Shown here: piece after piece, positions 25,237 to 37,576 of the stretch
Position numbering within the stretch: the stretch's first letter is position 1
Layout: every line of letters begins with the position of its first letter
Source of the DNA: Ursus arctos
Taxonomy: Eukaryota > Chordata > Mammalia > Carnivora > Ursidae
Reading direction: 5' to 3'
Length of the DNA: 64,000 bases
NCBI RefSeq assembly: GCF_023065955.2
Contig: NW_026622786.1
Coordinates: 47,044,938 to 47,108,937, forward strand
Notes under the pieces: generated by a model
The model's input: the letters and a program-made list of their open reading frames with translations, nothing else
Told to the model about the DNA's origin: nothing
Database searches by the model: none
Program-made: the position numbers and the translations under genes

Positions 25237-25238
<2 letters not shown>
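23771..25238. other. No feature recognised
   Basis: AT-rich unique sequence, no coding signal. Confidence 0.55.

Positions 25239-25284
<46 letters not shown>
25239..25284 (+). repeat. (AT)n(AC)n microsatellite
   Basis: Alternating AT for about 34 bases, then ACACACACACACA. Confidence 0.95.
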
Positions 25285-25285
<1 letters not shown>

Positions 25286-25391
25286 TCTTGTAATAAGTAA
25301 TTACATCTTGTAATAAGTAAACTTTGACATATATCATAAACTTTGACAATAAGTATTACATCTTGCAATAAGTAAACTTTGACATATATCT
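25285..25391 (+). repeat. Imperfect tandem repeat
   Basis: CATCTTGTAATAAGTAA occurs twice side by side, and CATCTTGCAATAAGTAA again at about 25348. AACTTTGACATATATC also repeats. It borders the AT/AC microsatellite. Confidence 0.85.
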
Positions 25392-26593
25392 ATTAACTAT
25401 GCTAATGTTTGTGATCTAAATAGTTAGTTTCGTGAACTTATTCCAATTTTAAAGGACCATAACCTTATTTATAATTTGAACTAATGATATTCAGACACAA
25501 GAGCTGTATCTTGAAAGGGAAATAAGGTTAACATTAATATATAAGTTTATGGGTACATGTGCTAATAAAATCATACCTACATAGAAATATTTATATCCTT
25601 TTTATTTTAATTTATGATCACAGTTGGTGAACTTTTATACTTAAATAAGTACATATTCTTTCTACTGACATCAGTGGAGGCAAAAGTAGATCCATAGAAT
25701 CTGTGGTCTTCAAAGTTATGGTGTGTATGTGTGCATGCATGAATTTCTGAGGAACCCTGCATGAATTTTAGTGAGATTTTTAGCTCAAAGGTAAACACCA
25801 CCAAAAATAACAGTGGTGTTCAGATTAGTTTCAGTCATTTTTGTGGCCTTATACTGAAGTGAACTCACTGAGATGTTGTAGTAGTATGGCTGCCTTTTCT
25901 GATGTTGAGGTTTGCATACCAGTTAACTGCATTTGACATCTCTGTTGCATATGATTTTTGCTGTGACTTGGGTAAGTCTTTGGGTTGAATTAGGGATAAA
26001 TAAAATAGCACCCATAGTTGATCATGCGTGAAAATGCTCACTGTCTAATGGATGGGATGTCAGAATTCTTCTCTTTTGAACCAAGTCATTGTTAGTTCTA
26101 GGCTAATAAATAGGGAATAAGCATTTTTTCAGCAGGGTAGTCATTAGCTGTTGCTCATTTCCATTGTGTTCTGGTTATTTCTAATTATTTACTATACTGT
26201 AATAAAGAAAAAGACTTAAATCAATAGCTGATTTGTCCTAACTTCTAGGGACTGTTCACTATTCATTTCTAGTAACTTTACTTTCAATTCTTTGTGCTTG
26301 ACTTAAAAACAAACAAACAAACAAACAAAAAACCCTACAGTTCTAAAAATTATCATTCAGTAAATGAAACAAAGATTTCAATATTTTAAAAAACTCTTTA
26401 GTAGAGTTTCTTTGTGGAGGAGAGGAGAATTTAAGTGGTTCAGCTTATATTAGATCTGGCTGAAGTGATAAAACTCCCCCAAAAAGCAGTGGCTCCTTCT
26501 GTCTTGTTCTACCATCCTCAACACATGACTAATACTTCATTTTTCAATGTGGCTGCTCTGTTTGCAGAAATCATATTCATGTTCCACTAACAG
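25392..26593. other. No gene recognised
   Basis: Unique sequence plus the AAAC microsatellite. Confidence 0.55.
26306..26332 (+). repeat. (AAAC)n microsatellite
   Basis: Five to six AAAC units. Confidence 0.85.
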
Positions 26594-26606
26594 AAAGCAG
26601 AAAAGA

Positions 26607-26799
26607 GGGACACTTGGGTGGTTCAGTCGGTTAAGCATCTGCCTTTGGTTCAGGCCACGATTGGGGGTCCTGAGATTGAGCCCTGTGTCTGGCTCCCTCC
26701 TCAGTGGGAAGACTGCCTTTCCCCCCTCCCTGCTGCTCCCCCCTACTTGTGCTCTCACACTCTCTGTCAAATAAATAAATAAAATCTAAAAAAAAAAAA
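26607..26799 (+). mobile_element. CAN-SINE
   Basis: GGGACACTTGGGTGGTTCAG head, CCTGAGATTGAGCCCTGTGT B box, TGTCAAATAAATAAATAAAA tail. Target duplication AAAGCAGAAAAGA against AAAGGCAAAAAAGA. Open frames on both strands across it are incidental. Confidence 0.9.
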
Positions 26800-27084
26800 A
26801 AAGGCAAAAAAGAGTATGAGAAAAGCACATAGTTTTATTCACAGTTTCTGGAACTTGAACACCAGTTCTGCTTACCTCCCATTGGCCAGACTTTGTTATA
26901 TGACTACATTTAGTTGTGAGGGATTCTGGGAAATATGGGTTATATTTCAAAGTTAAAAAAAAAAAAAGAAGGTTACTATAGAAAATGGGGGAGAATTAAT
27001 CCTGGGGGTGGGGAGAACCAGCACTTTCTTCCACATGGTATTATCACTGGTGTCAAATTAAAAATAAACAAACAAACAAAAAAA

Positions 27085-27500
27085 CAACTGAGACTTAGGT
27101 AAGAAGAGACTTTATTCAGAAGGATTATTTTAAGAAAGGTGAAGGAGACCTTTGCATTAAGGGGATGGAGACTTTTGAAGTATGCTTCAGTGATGCAATT
27201 TGCAAGCATCTCAAAAGTCAGGCAGATAAAGGGCTTTTCTTTAATAGGAAGGAGTCAGCAAAACTAGAAGGAACCAGGTGTGGGGAAGTGGGCTGAGCAA
27301 GAATGCTGTGATAGGACAGTAGGTCAGGGGATGTTTTATTCTGAGGTCAGCCTAGTCTTTGGAGTTATATGCTGGCTCTGGTTGAAGGCGGTTCTAAGTC
27401 CAACAACACCATGTGGGAAAGTTTGGCTCACACACATTTTGTTGTGATTGAATAGCAGGGACAAAGTAGTTCAGGTAATAATTTATGAGGCAAAAAAAAA
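27085..27500 (-). mobile_element. Candidate LTR (unnamed family)
   Basis: On the minus strand AATAAAGTCTCTTCTTACC (27100-27118) looks like an LTR poly(A) signal and U5 start. ATTAAAGAAAAGCCC (near 27235-27250) could serve as a TATA-like box upstream of an R region of about 115 bases. No internal retroviral genes are adjacent. Ends were not resolved. Confidence 0.4.
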
Positions 27501-29164
27501 AAAATGAGAACTTGAAGAGTCCATGTCTGGCCTTGCCCGAGGTAAATAAGGGGAGCATCCACATGCTTTATCTGAGGTAGGGAAATATGTTTCATTGCAT
27601 TAAGCCTTTTTCTGAAACACAAATGGTTGAGGGGATTTCCTTAAACTTCTCTGTTTACCAAGATCAGAGGCCTGGGTAAAAGTCAACATTGTCACTGAAA
27701 TGAATCTAATGTCCAAATTTGCTCACACTAGGATGGATCTTCACAGGACAAGGCATAGCTCAGTGGTGAGGCTAGTTAAACTTCTCCTACTGAAGCCACT
27801 GGTTCAGCTATTTCTTCTGGGGCACACTGGAATGGATTGTCCCCTGTTGTTACTCTCATTGAAGGTGAGAGACTGATCTTCAGACAAGGAAACTATATCC
27901 ACGAAGGCAAAACTTGGACATGAGTAGAAACTGTTTTCTCTGTCTTTGACTCATTCTTTTGAGTCTGGACATTCAGTTTGTAGTTTAACCTTCAGTAAAA
28001 TTTAAAGATGGTCTCTGACTATGAAGGCAGGTGGGGGGGATTAGGCCAAGTATGCTTGAATGACCTTATTTTGAAACTAAATTATCCAGTGACACATTGC
28101 TTTCTCTGTGTATTCCTTTTGTTGCTACTTCCAAATATAGGAAGGCTTTTAAAATGTACAAACCATTTCTCAAATTTAAACTTTTGCTGGTATAATAAAG
28201 AAGCTACCATAGTGGCAGTTGCAGTTGTTAGGAAAGAATTTGGGCCATCATGTCCATCCCCAAATGAAAGATGCCTCTGCATCTTCACTGTTGTTGTGTG
28301 ATAAGTTATGGGTGAAGAGTTAGCTGCCGTCTTGAAAATGATATTTTATTCATATGCCTTGGCTAAAACATACCGATAGATTATTTAAAGGGCCCAAATA
28401 TGTTTTTAACCAATTGAAAAGTGAAAGAAAAAATAAGATAAATGGAGTTTGAAATTACCGACATGGTTTAGTGTGGGTCAAAAGGCTTGCTCCTGACCTC
28501 CTTTGAACATTATTCAGAGATATGGATGGAGAGAGAAGGAATAAAAGATCCATTTTCAAAAGCTTTAATGAACAAAATATATGTAATCAAAAAATGTGTA
28601 TGAATAGCTGTTGGCCACTAATTAACTTATTCTATCTCCATAATCATAAGGGGCAGTATCCTGCCTTCTTTTCACATAGCTCCAGTACTCTCTTAGTTAC
28701 CTTGCAGTCTCATACACTGTGATATGGTAGGTTCATCTTGTACATTTTTTTTTCATCTTGAACATTTTTTGACCCAAATCCTGGAATAAGCCTTTTTTTT
28801 TATGACCCTGGTTCATTTCAGTAGGAAATTAAATTTGGAGACTACAATTACTAGGGGTAGGTCTCATTATGATTAATTTTATCTTTGGTCAGTTTAAGTA
28901 CTCATGAATGAATGAGTCTTAAAACTATTAAACTTTTCCTACACAAATTGTTTTCCTTTTAAATTATGTAACCATTTAAACAAAAGTGTAGCCATAATAT
29001 GGCAGACACATGACTCACAATCAAATGTTAATATTTGTCTTATTTGCTTTATATTCTGTAGAGTGAGACATGTGTGAGAGTGGCTATCTGGAAGTTGATG
29101 TGGATCACATATAATAGTATGTATGGGTGTATTTTATATTTAAATGTAGAGAAATGGTGTAATG
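27501..29164. other. Unique sequence, possibly conserved in part
   Basis: 27660-28720 is complex and without recognised repeats. Overlapping frames at 28008-28301 (plus) and 28082-28288 (minus) show no domain. Confidence 0.4.
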
Positions 29165-29560
29165 AGTTATGCATATTTTGTCAGCTTGCTCTTTTAGTCA
29201 GCATGTTATTTTTTAGTTTTTTCCCACGTTAATATGAAGATGTACTTTATTGCTGTATAGTGTTGCACTGAATGAATTAACAGCTGGTTAATTATCTATT
29301 CTCCTACGAAGAGACTATTAGGTTTGTACCTTTATTTTTTTTTTATTAACAGTACTAGAATAAAATGTTCTACCACATGTCTCCTGTGCTCCTGTACAAA
29401 TATTTGTTCCAGAAAAGATACTTGTAAGTGGAATTGTTGCCTTGGAAGATACATACATGTTTGGTGTTACTAAATATTAATGAATTTCTTCTCCAAATTG
29501 ATTGTACAAACTTACCCTCTTACCAGTATAAATGTTTACATTACCTCAAATCTTAATTAT
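29165..29560 (-). mobile_element. Ancient L1 3' region fragment
   Basis: TATTGCTGTATAGTGTTGC, TTCTACCACATGTCTCCTG and TTGTAAGTGGAATTGTTGCC are the complement of ORF2 end / 3'UTR wording common in L1M families. Confidence 0.55.
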
Positions 29561-29901
29561 TATTTGGCATTACAAGATAATATCTGTAGAGTAATAACTT
29601 TATTAATATATATTTTCCTAATTACCAGTAAAATTCTGCAGTCTTTCAGAAATCTGATTGAGTTTCTTCCTCCAATTTCTATTATTGGAAAGTTATAGGA
29701 CTAGTCAGGTTTTCTTTTTCATCACAAGTCAGTTTTGGAAATTTATTTCTTCTAGAATATTGATTAATTCATCTAAATTTTCAGGTTTATTTGCATAAAT
29801 TAGTTCTAGTGGTTATTTATGAGTTTAAATATGGCTATTGCTTTATGTATTTATATTCACCCTTTCAGTGCACACTTACTTGGGCTTCTCTATTTTCTTT
29901 T

Positions 29902-31450
29902 TTCCCCCACTTTATTGAAATATAACTGACATATGATATTGTGTTAATTTTAAGGTATACAAAATGATGATTTGATACACATATATATTGCAAAATGGTT
30001 ACCAGAATAAAGTTAATTAACATATCCATTGCTTCAGATAATTACTTTTTAAAATATATTTTATTTTTAAGTATTTTCTACACCCAGTGTGGGGCTCAAA
30101 CTGACAACCCTGAGATCAAGGGTTACACGCTCCACTGACTGAGCCAGCCAGGCACCCTGATAATTTGTTCTTTTTATAATGAGAGATTTAAGATTTACTC
30201 CTGTAGCAACTTTCAAGTATGTAATACAGTATTGTTAGCATAGTATAATTACTAATATACATTAGTATAGTATAGTAACAATGCTGGATATTAGATTCTC
30301 AGAATCTGTTCATCTTATAATTGGTAGTTTGTACCCTTGGACCAACATCTTATATTCTCCACCTCTAGTCCCTGGCAACCGTCATTCTACTGTTTCTGAA
30401 TTTGGCTTTTCAGGTTCCATATATAACTGAGGTCATATGATATTGTCTTTTTCTATCTGACTTATTTTGCTTAGCATAATTGCCCTCTGGGTCCATCTAT
30501 ATTGTTACAAATGGCAGAATTTCCCTCTTTTTTTTTTTTTTTTTTTTAATGTCTGGCTATATCCCATTGTATATATGCCACATTTTCTTTATCCATTCAT
30601 CTCAGTGAACATTTAATTGTTTCCATGTCTTGGCTCTTGTAAATAATGTTTATGTAAACATGGAGGTACCGATGTCTCTTAGAGAGAGTAATTTAATTTT
30701 CTCCAGATCCCAGAAATGGGTTTGCTGGACCATATGTTAGTTATATTTTTAACTTTTTGAGGAATTTTCATACTGTTTTCCATTGTGGTTGTGCCAATTT
30801 ACATTTCCATCAACAGTGCACAAGGGCTCCCTTTTCTACACATCTTCAGCACATATATTATTTATGATAATATATTTTTTTGATAGCCATTCTAACAAAC
30901 AAGATGATATTTCATTGTGGCTTTGATTTGAATTTCTCTGATCATTAGTGATGTTAATGTGTTTTCATGTATCCATTGGCCATCTGAATGTCTTCTTCGG
31001 AAAAATGTCTATTCAGGTCCTTTGTCCATTTTTAATCAGATAGTTGTTGTTGTTATTATTATTATTTGATATTGAGTTGTAGGAGTTCTTTTTGGTTTAG
31101 ATATTATCCCATTATATCTAATACTTAGATATATGGTTTGCAAATATTTTCTCCCATTCCATAGGTTGCCATGTCATTTTGTTGATCATTTCTTTTGATG
31201 TGCAAAAGTTTTTTCTCTGATGTAGTCCCACTGGTTGATTTTGCTTTTGTTGCTTGTGCTTTTGGATTCATATCCAAAAAAAATCATTGCCACAATGTCT
31301 CCCCTATGTTTTCTTCTAGGAGTTTTATGGTTTCAGGTTGACCTTTTCTATTTTCTTGATCAGTTTTACAAAAGTTGATTAATATTATTAGTCTTTATAA
31401 ACAAAGAGCTAGAACTTTTGTTTTATTTGCATTGTTTGATTCAATTTTTG
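29902..31450 (-). mobile_element. L1MB-like 3' half (ORF2 C-terminus and 3'UTR)
   Basis: ACTTTATTGAAATATAACTG starts the 3'UTR complement. It continues through CTGACTTATTTTGCTTAGCA, TCTATATTGTTACAAATGGC, CATCAACAGTGCACAAGGGC and GGCCATCTGAATGTCTTC to TTCTTCTAGGAGTTTTATGG. A separate ORF2 reverse-transcriptase piece (GATCAGTTTTACAAAAG, AAGAGCTAGAACTTTTG) follows from 31345 after an internal deletion. No long frame survives. A short SINE sits at 30045-30159. Confidence 0.8.
30045..30159 (-). mobile_element. Short tRNA-Lys-like SINE inside an old L1
   Basis: Same short subfamily as 1447: complement of GGTGCCTGGCTGGCTCAG at its right end, and CACCCAGTGTGGGGCTC, with no CT-rich block. GATAATT repeats on both sides suggest the insertion site in the L1 3' region. 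Confidence 0.75.
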
Positions 31451-31520
31451 TAACAATTTTTTGACTACATATTATTATTCCCATTCAAAGATGGAGACTC
31501 TGGAGTTCAGAGAATTTTAG
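31430..31520 (+). mobile_element. Possible MIR fragment
   Basis: ATTCCCATTCAAAGATGGAG then ACTCTGGAGTTCAGAGAATT resembles the MIR segment with GAGGAAACTGAGGC. It overlaps the edge of the L1 piece, so the boundary is uncertain. Confidence 0.4.
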
Positions 31521-33334
31521 ATTTGCCACACACATAGACACAAACAACCCGTGCACACACGCACAACAACCCCACAGACAAAAAAACTAGGGAAAGTGTT
31601 AAGTCCTAACTCAAACCAAATACTCTAACTTTAATCTTCATTCTTTAGCCTATTTATCAGTAATCAGGAACTGACAGTCTTGTTCATAGAGTTTTCAGTA
31701 AAACAACTTAATACGTAGTAGAGAAATCTATGTAGAACATATCCAGGCACATATCCATTTTCCAGTGTGTTGACAAATGGACTTCCTAAGGATCAACCAA
31801 AATATATTTTTCCATAGCAGCAGGCATAACTTCAGCTTCTGTTGAAAGGACCTGGCTAGTCATCTGTAGCATTCATTCATCCAGATGGTCAGCACCATAA
31901 CAATTTGGATGAAAATTAGTATATGCAGATGAGCTGTAGATGCTTCACAGCTTGACACTGCTGAAATGATCTTTAAAAAAAATGTGCCTGAAAGCTCAGT
32001 TTTTTCTTATTTTGAAACAGAGAAAGAAGCTGTCTTTTACATTTTAATTGTTTTCACTCCAGTATATAATTTTAATAATCACATTGCATAATATTTAAAT
32101 GACAATTGTTTTCAACTTTTTTTATAACTCAGAATTGATAGAGTAAAAGTAGTCTAATTCAATCAGACTGACTTATCTGTTTTCTGTAAAACCATAAGGA
32201 ACAATGCTTTGAAACATAACAGACAGAAAACAATCTTCCTTGAAGAATTCTTCAAATCTGAATTCGTGACCCTTATTTGCTACCCAGATAATTTTTTAAC
32301 TTGAATTACAATATGATGGATTTCTCATTTGTAAAAGTAAAATATTTGCTGAACTTCTCTGTATCTATTTGGTAGCTTGAAATATTGTAATGTTTCCAAA
32401 AACATCAAAATTGTTTAAAAGTCATTTACAGAGGAAAAAAAATTAACTCTTTTTTTCTGTGGTTCAGGTATTATATCTGTTGGGGATATGTCCTTCAAGT
32501 TGAATTTAGAATTGTCAGGAAAAATATGTACTATATGTACCTGACCGTGCAAAGAATTCCCATGTACTTAACTTAGAAACATGAAAAAGAAGGAGAAGAA
32601 GGAGAGGAGAAGAAGAAGAAAATAATCTTCTTTGAAGTCACAAAATCATAAATTAAGAATACAATATAGTAAAGCCAAAATTGGGGAAATCATTTTTTTA
32701 AATTTTACAATATGAGAATGATACTCTTCCTTTGTAAATGCTGTGCTATATAAAAGGCTTATTTGAACCTATAGAATGAAATAAAAATAAATAAAATCTA
32801 TGCTTATTCACAATTGTGAATAGGTATTATAGGAGTTCATCATATCATTCTCAACTAATAAAAGTCAAGTTTAGACTTTTCCTTACCTCAAAAAGCTGGT
32901 GCTCTTCAATGCTGTAGGGTTAAGAACATAGGAGAAGTTCCATTTTACTGTCAAAACCCAGTGGGAAGACTAATAAAGAATGCCTTTTAAAACCTGGAAC
33001 AGCAGTAAATGGAGATATTTTTTCCCCGTTATGTATATGTGATACATTTGCACATTAAAAAGGTGGTAAAGAATAATATTAATAATAGGATAGTCAAGCT
33101 GTATAAATTTATCTGGGGCACATGAAAATCTAACAATTATTTTATAGAACTTCTAATATGGAAAACTATATCTGAGTTACAATCAACTGACCAACAAATT
33201 GCATATAAGGGTATAGGTATAGTCATTCATAAATTTATCAGACCCAGTTAATCTGTTATTTTCACTTTTATCAATTTTGGGGTTAATACCATATTTCATC
33301 AAATCTAAGATGTTCTTTATATATTTGTTATATT
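31521..33334. other. Unique sequence between two L1 halves
   Basis: No repeat recognised except a GAA-rich run at 32584-32622. It separates same-strand L1 pieces. Confidence 0.5.
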
Positions 33335-33826
33335 TATCTGGTCTAAAGTATTGTTTGAGGCTTGTGATTTCTTACTGATTTTCTGTCTGGATGATCTATC
33401 CATTAATGTAAGTGAGGTGTTAAAGTTCTTACTATTATTGTGTTGCTGTGTATTTATCTCTTTAGGTCTGTTAAATTTTGCTTTATATATTTATGTGTTT
33501 CATATATTTATATCCTTTATATATATTATGCTTCTATGTTAGGTTTTTAAATATTGACAAATGTATTCTCTTGTTGGATTAATCCCTTTATCATTATGTA
33601 ATGGCCTTCTTTGTCTGTTAGTATAGTTTTTGTTTTAAAAACATTTTTGTCTGATATTAAGTATAGCTCCCAGCTTTCTTTTTGCTTCCATTTATATGGA
33701 ATATTATTTTTCATTTTTCCCCTACACTTTTAGTCCATGTATGTCCTCACATCTGCACTGAGTTTTTTTTTTTTTCTTTTTCTTTTCCTTTTTCTGAGTT
33801 TCTTATAGGTAACATATAGATGAGAC

Positions 33827-33857
<31 letters not shown>

Positions 33858-35165
33858 GATCCATTCAGCCACTCTGTGTCTTTTGATTGGAGAATTTAGT
33901 TCATTTACATTTAAAGTAATTATTGATAGCTATTCTTATTGCCATTCAATTGTTTTCTGGATGTTTTGTTGTTTCTCTGTCCTCTCTGTCTCTCTCTCTT
34001 TCTCTCTTCTTTTTCTTTTGAGACTGTCTTTAATAGTATGCTTAAATTTTTCTCATTGTCTTTTGTGTATCTACTTTAGATTTTTGCTTGGTAGTTACCA
34101 TGAGGCTTAGTTATAACAACTTATAACAGTCTATTTTAAGTTGATAATAATTTAAATTTGAATACATTGTAAAGCTCTACAATTTTACTCTCTCCCACAC
34201 CACACATGTTGTTTTTGATGTCACATTTTACACCTTTTCACCTTGTATATCCCTTAACTAATTATTATAGTTAAAGTTATTTTTACGACTTTTGTATTTT
34301 AGCCTTCATACACCTTTATATGTGATTAATCCATTACCTTGACTATAAATTTACCTTTATCATTAGATTTTTTCTTTCATATGTTTTCCTGTTACTAACT
34401 AGTGCCCTTTATTTTCGGCTTAAAGAAGTACCCTTAACACTTTTTTGTAAGGCCGGTTTAGTGGTGATGGACTCCTTTAGCTTTTGCTTGTCTGAAAAAC
34501 TCTTTATTCCTTCTTCAATTCTGAATAATTTTGTGGGACAGAGTGTTCTTGGGTGGAAGTTTTTTGTTTGTTTGGTTTTGTTTTGTTTTTCATTTCAGCA
34601 CTTTGTATATGTCCCTGGAGAGAATCCCACCAGGACCCTGCCCCTCCAGCATACACTTTTAGATTATCAAATGAATCTCCTTCAATATAGTCAGGGCACT
34701 TTTCAAACTGCTGCTTCTGCACTGGACCCTGAGGCAAGGGAGTCTGCATGTAGCCCTGTCAGAAGAGTTTCTCAGTTCATTACAGCTCTTTGGGTACTGT
34801 GGACACAAACCCTGATGGTTTTCAAAGCCAGATGTTTTGGGGGCTTGTCTCTGGTGCAGGCCTTAAAAGTTGGGGTGCCTGATGTATGGTACAAACTAAT
34901 TGTTCCCCAGGAAGGATTTCCAGAGTTGTGAGATCCTTCCTGATTGTGGGTTGCTGCATCTGCTCTGAGGTTTTTGGTGAGACCACATCTTTTCTTCTCT
35001 TACCCACCTCAATGTGATCCTTTTCTCCTTTGCTGATGTGAAGAAGCTGTTCATCTAGTTTTCAGATCTTTTTCAAAGGGGGTTGTTCCATATATAGCTG
35101 TAGATTTGGCTTATCATTGGGAGGACATAAGTTCAGGATCTTCCTATTTCATCATCTGGACAATC
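33335..35165 (-). mobile_element. L1M 5' half: 5'UTR, ORF1 remnant, ORF2 start
   Basis: 33335-34440 is the complement of early ORF2 (CTGTCTGGATGATCTATCC, CCATTCAGCCACTCTGTGTC). 34445-34570 is the complement of the ORF1 C-terminus (AAGGCCGGTTTAGTGGTGAT, CCTTTAGCTTTTGCTTGTC). 34600-35165 resembles an L1M 5'UTR (TTTCAAAGCCAGATGTTTTG, CAGGATCTTCCTATTTCATC). Most of ORF1 is missing. The 156-codon plus-strand frame at 34461-34931 is antisense L1, not a gene. Confidence 0.75.
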
Positions 35166-35208
35166 TTTTAACTGTCATTTTAAATTGGTATATCAAATTG
35201 TTTGTATA

Positions 35209-35315
35209 CCAGTTGGGAGTACCTGGCTGGCTCAGTTGGTAGAGCATGTGACTCTTGATCTCAGGTTCGTGAGGTCGATCCCCGTGTTGGGAGTAGAGTT
35301 TACTTAAAAAAAAAG
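35209..35315 (+). mobile_element. Short tRNA-Lys-like SINE
   Basis: TGGCTGGCTCAGTTGGTAGA, GCATGTGACTCTTGATC with a CTT anticodon-like loop, a T-arm region, then CTTAAAAAAAAAG. It is tRNA-Lys derived and resembles 1447 and 30045. Confidence 0.78.
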
Positions 35316-35562
35316 TTATCACCATAAGTCAGCCCTGCAACTAAAAACTCAAACATGTTAATCTCAAGATCCATCCTTTGTCCAATATTATCTAAAGTGA
35401 GGCTGGAAGACAGAGTAAGAGTAAAACCAAAATGTACTTATAAAAAGTAATAAAAATAACTTAAAATTGTATACCACTTGTAATAATTATAAATACAAAG
35501 TTCTTATAATTTTGCTAACTTTTTAGCTATAGACTTCTCTTTATCTCACTTTAATACTCTTA

Positions 35563-35610
35563 GATAGATAGGTAGATAGATAGGCCGACAGACAGACACA
35601 CACACACAAT
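35563..35610 (+). repeat. GATA/GACA/CA compound microsatellite
   Basis: TAGATAGATAGGTAGATAGA, then GACAGACAGA, then CACACACACA. Confidence 0.9.
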
Positions 35611-35715
35611 GAGAGAAACAGTCCCAGTATAAAAGCAAATCAAAATTTAGTAACTGTGTTTGATGTACAACCCAAGTAATTTTCAGGAATAATAGTTATT
35701 CCTCTAATTCCTTGG

Positions 35716-35765
35716 AATTAAAATATGGTCCGTTAACATATGGTCCATTAAAATATGGTCCGTCA
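35716..35765 (+). repeat. Three-copy short tandem repeat
   Basis: TTAAAATATGGTCCG, then ACATATGGTCCA, then TTAAAATATGGTCCG. Confidence 0.8.
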
Positions 35766-35769
35766 AAGA

Positions 35770-36090
35770 AAACTGCCTTGTTCAAAGTCAGACATTCTTC
35801 TGTGAAAGTCTGCATCCAGTGATTAATCATCACAGGGCATATAATGTCCTGCTGCCTTTGACCCAAATGGGAGTAACTATGAAGGCCTATGATATCATTA
35901 GAGTTCTCCTTGGGGTTGGCTGAGGTCTTTGTTTAGATTGTATCACTGCTCTAATTCTCTCTGTGGTCAATCTTTCCTCCCACTCATAGATGTTTACTAC
36001 CAGGAGCATTCCCTAATAAATGTCCTGCTTTTAAATCTTCATTTAGGCATCTGCTTCTTGGGGAGCCTAGCTTGGACGGCAAGCTGATCT
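35770..36090 (+). mobile_element. ERVL-like LTR remnant
   Basis: CATTCCCTAATAAATGTCCT (poly(A) signal AATAAA at 36015-36020), then TTTAGGCATCTGCTTCTTGG and GGAGCCTAGCTTGGAC, resembles the 3' end of ERVL-type LTRs. The 5' boundary is a guess. Confidence 0.45.
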
Positions 36091-36649
36091 AAAATGTACA
36101 AATGAAGTACATAAAGGTTTTTCTTTATCCAGGGGTACAAAACACAAGGTGTGCATGTTTTGTGATTATTGTCTGTATGTAGGGATAGGACCCAAGCGTT
36201 ATTTAGTAATATTTGAATGGGGCTGTCCTAGAAGGCTGTGTGTAGCAACACAAAGGAGGCTCTGTTTCCATAAACTAGTGAACAGGGAGTGCTAAAAAAT
36301 GAGCTAAGACTGATGCATTTGAGAATGAGATGGATAAAGTACTCAGGTTAAAAAACACGAAGTGAAGTTGCTCAGTGTTTGTTTTATCCAGAAAGCCCGA
36401 ATTCAGCGCCATTATAGACTAGATCAAACCCATTATTTTTTCTCAGGTTGTATTCTGAGGCAAAGATTATATGCAAACGAATGTAGTTTTATCTCTAGAA
36501 TTTTATTTGTGAAATCATTCTCCCAAATGATTGATGTGGGTCTGTGTGCAAATAAACTTTACTTGTAAATTGCATATTCTGTCATTTTTAAAGACTGTTT
36601 TATTAACATAAATATTTTAACAGCTGTATCCTGGCAAGATAAATAATTT

Positions 36650-37480
36650 CCTATCTAATCTTCTATGTTTTAGCCACTATTCTAGATATTGGAAATTCAA
36701 TGACAAGTATGACAGTCTGGTACTCAAAGTGTTCAGACATATGGGGTGGAGTTCATTTGTTCTACCTACAATGCAATACGTTAAAGGTATATTTGAGAGA
36801 TATGTGAAAACACAACTCAATGTGATTTATAAAGATATAGTAAACTCAGACTGGCATATTGGGGTTTCTTATAAATAAGGGGATTATATTAGAACTGGAC
36901 TTAGGGGAAGAATAGGAACGTGCTATGTAGGAAGGAAGGAACTCTGTCAATGCTGAGTAACCAAGGTTAGTAAAAGCAGAATATATTCATATGAATATAT
37001 TCATATGAAGGGGTTTCTTCTAAAGGTTCTTGGAAGGAACTGACAAGAATATAAGGAGTTTGGACTTTATTCCAACATCCATGGGGGCCAGCACAACTTT
37101 TGTAAGCAAGAGAGCATGATATTTAAATTTGTTTCAGGAAGCTTGTAGCACAGAGAAAGATGGCGATGGTAAAACTAGAGAGTGAAGACATTAATGTCAA
37201 AGAGACCTTTTAAAACACTGGTTGTGGAGAGAAGATTAGGTTTCTAACTAAGGAAGCAATTGTGGCAATAGGAAAAGACCTTTTTGAAGGGTATTTCAGG
37301 GGTATATTTAAATGCAATAAGAGAATAATCTGACATAGTGAAAAAGTGAGATGAGAAAGAAAGGAGAATCAGGAGTGGCACGAAGGTCTTGAGTTGATGA
37401 AGAAGACTTTATAAGGATCATCATGGACAGCCTGTGCATACAGACAAACTCTAATGGGAATGCTGAGAAGTGGGCCAAAA
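36650..37480 (-). mobile_element. Diverged ancient interspersed repeat (L2-like), discontinuous
   Basis: CACTATTCTAGATATTGGAA starts it. GGAGTTTGGACTTTATTCC, GAGAGTGAAGACATTAATG and GAAGGTCTTGAGTTGATG continue in the same order as the 45290 copy. Boundaries are uncertain and unique sequence may be interspersed. Confidence 0.35.
36986..37009. repeat. 24-bp perfect palindrome
   Basis: TTCATATGAA occurs twice, separated by TATA, so the whole 24 bases read the same on both strands. Confidence 0.9.
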
Positions 37481-37576
37481 GAACAGCTCTTGTTGAGAGA
37501 TCTTAATTTTTCAGTATGCTGCCTCCTATTCTATAAAATTAACTACATTTGTGTTTAACATTTTTAGTAAATAGTA

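Noticed and set aside
26537..26828. Three overlapping frames
   Set aside because: All lie over a CAN-SINE and its flanks.
28008..28301. 97-codon plus-strand frame with a hydrophobic stretch
   Set aside because: No recognisable domain or transcript signals; an opposite-strand frame overlaps it. Treated as unique non-coding sequence.
34461..34931. 156-codon plus-strand frame
   Set aside because: It lies antisense over L1 5'UTR and ORF1 remnants and encodes no known domain.
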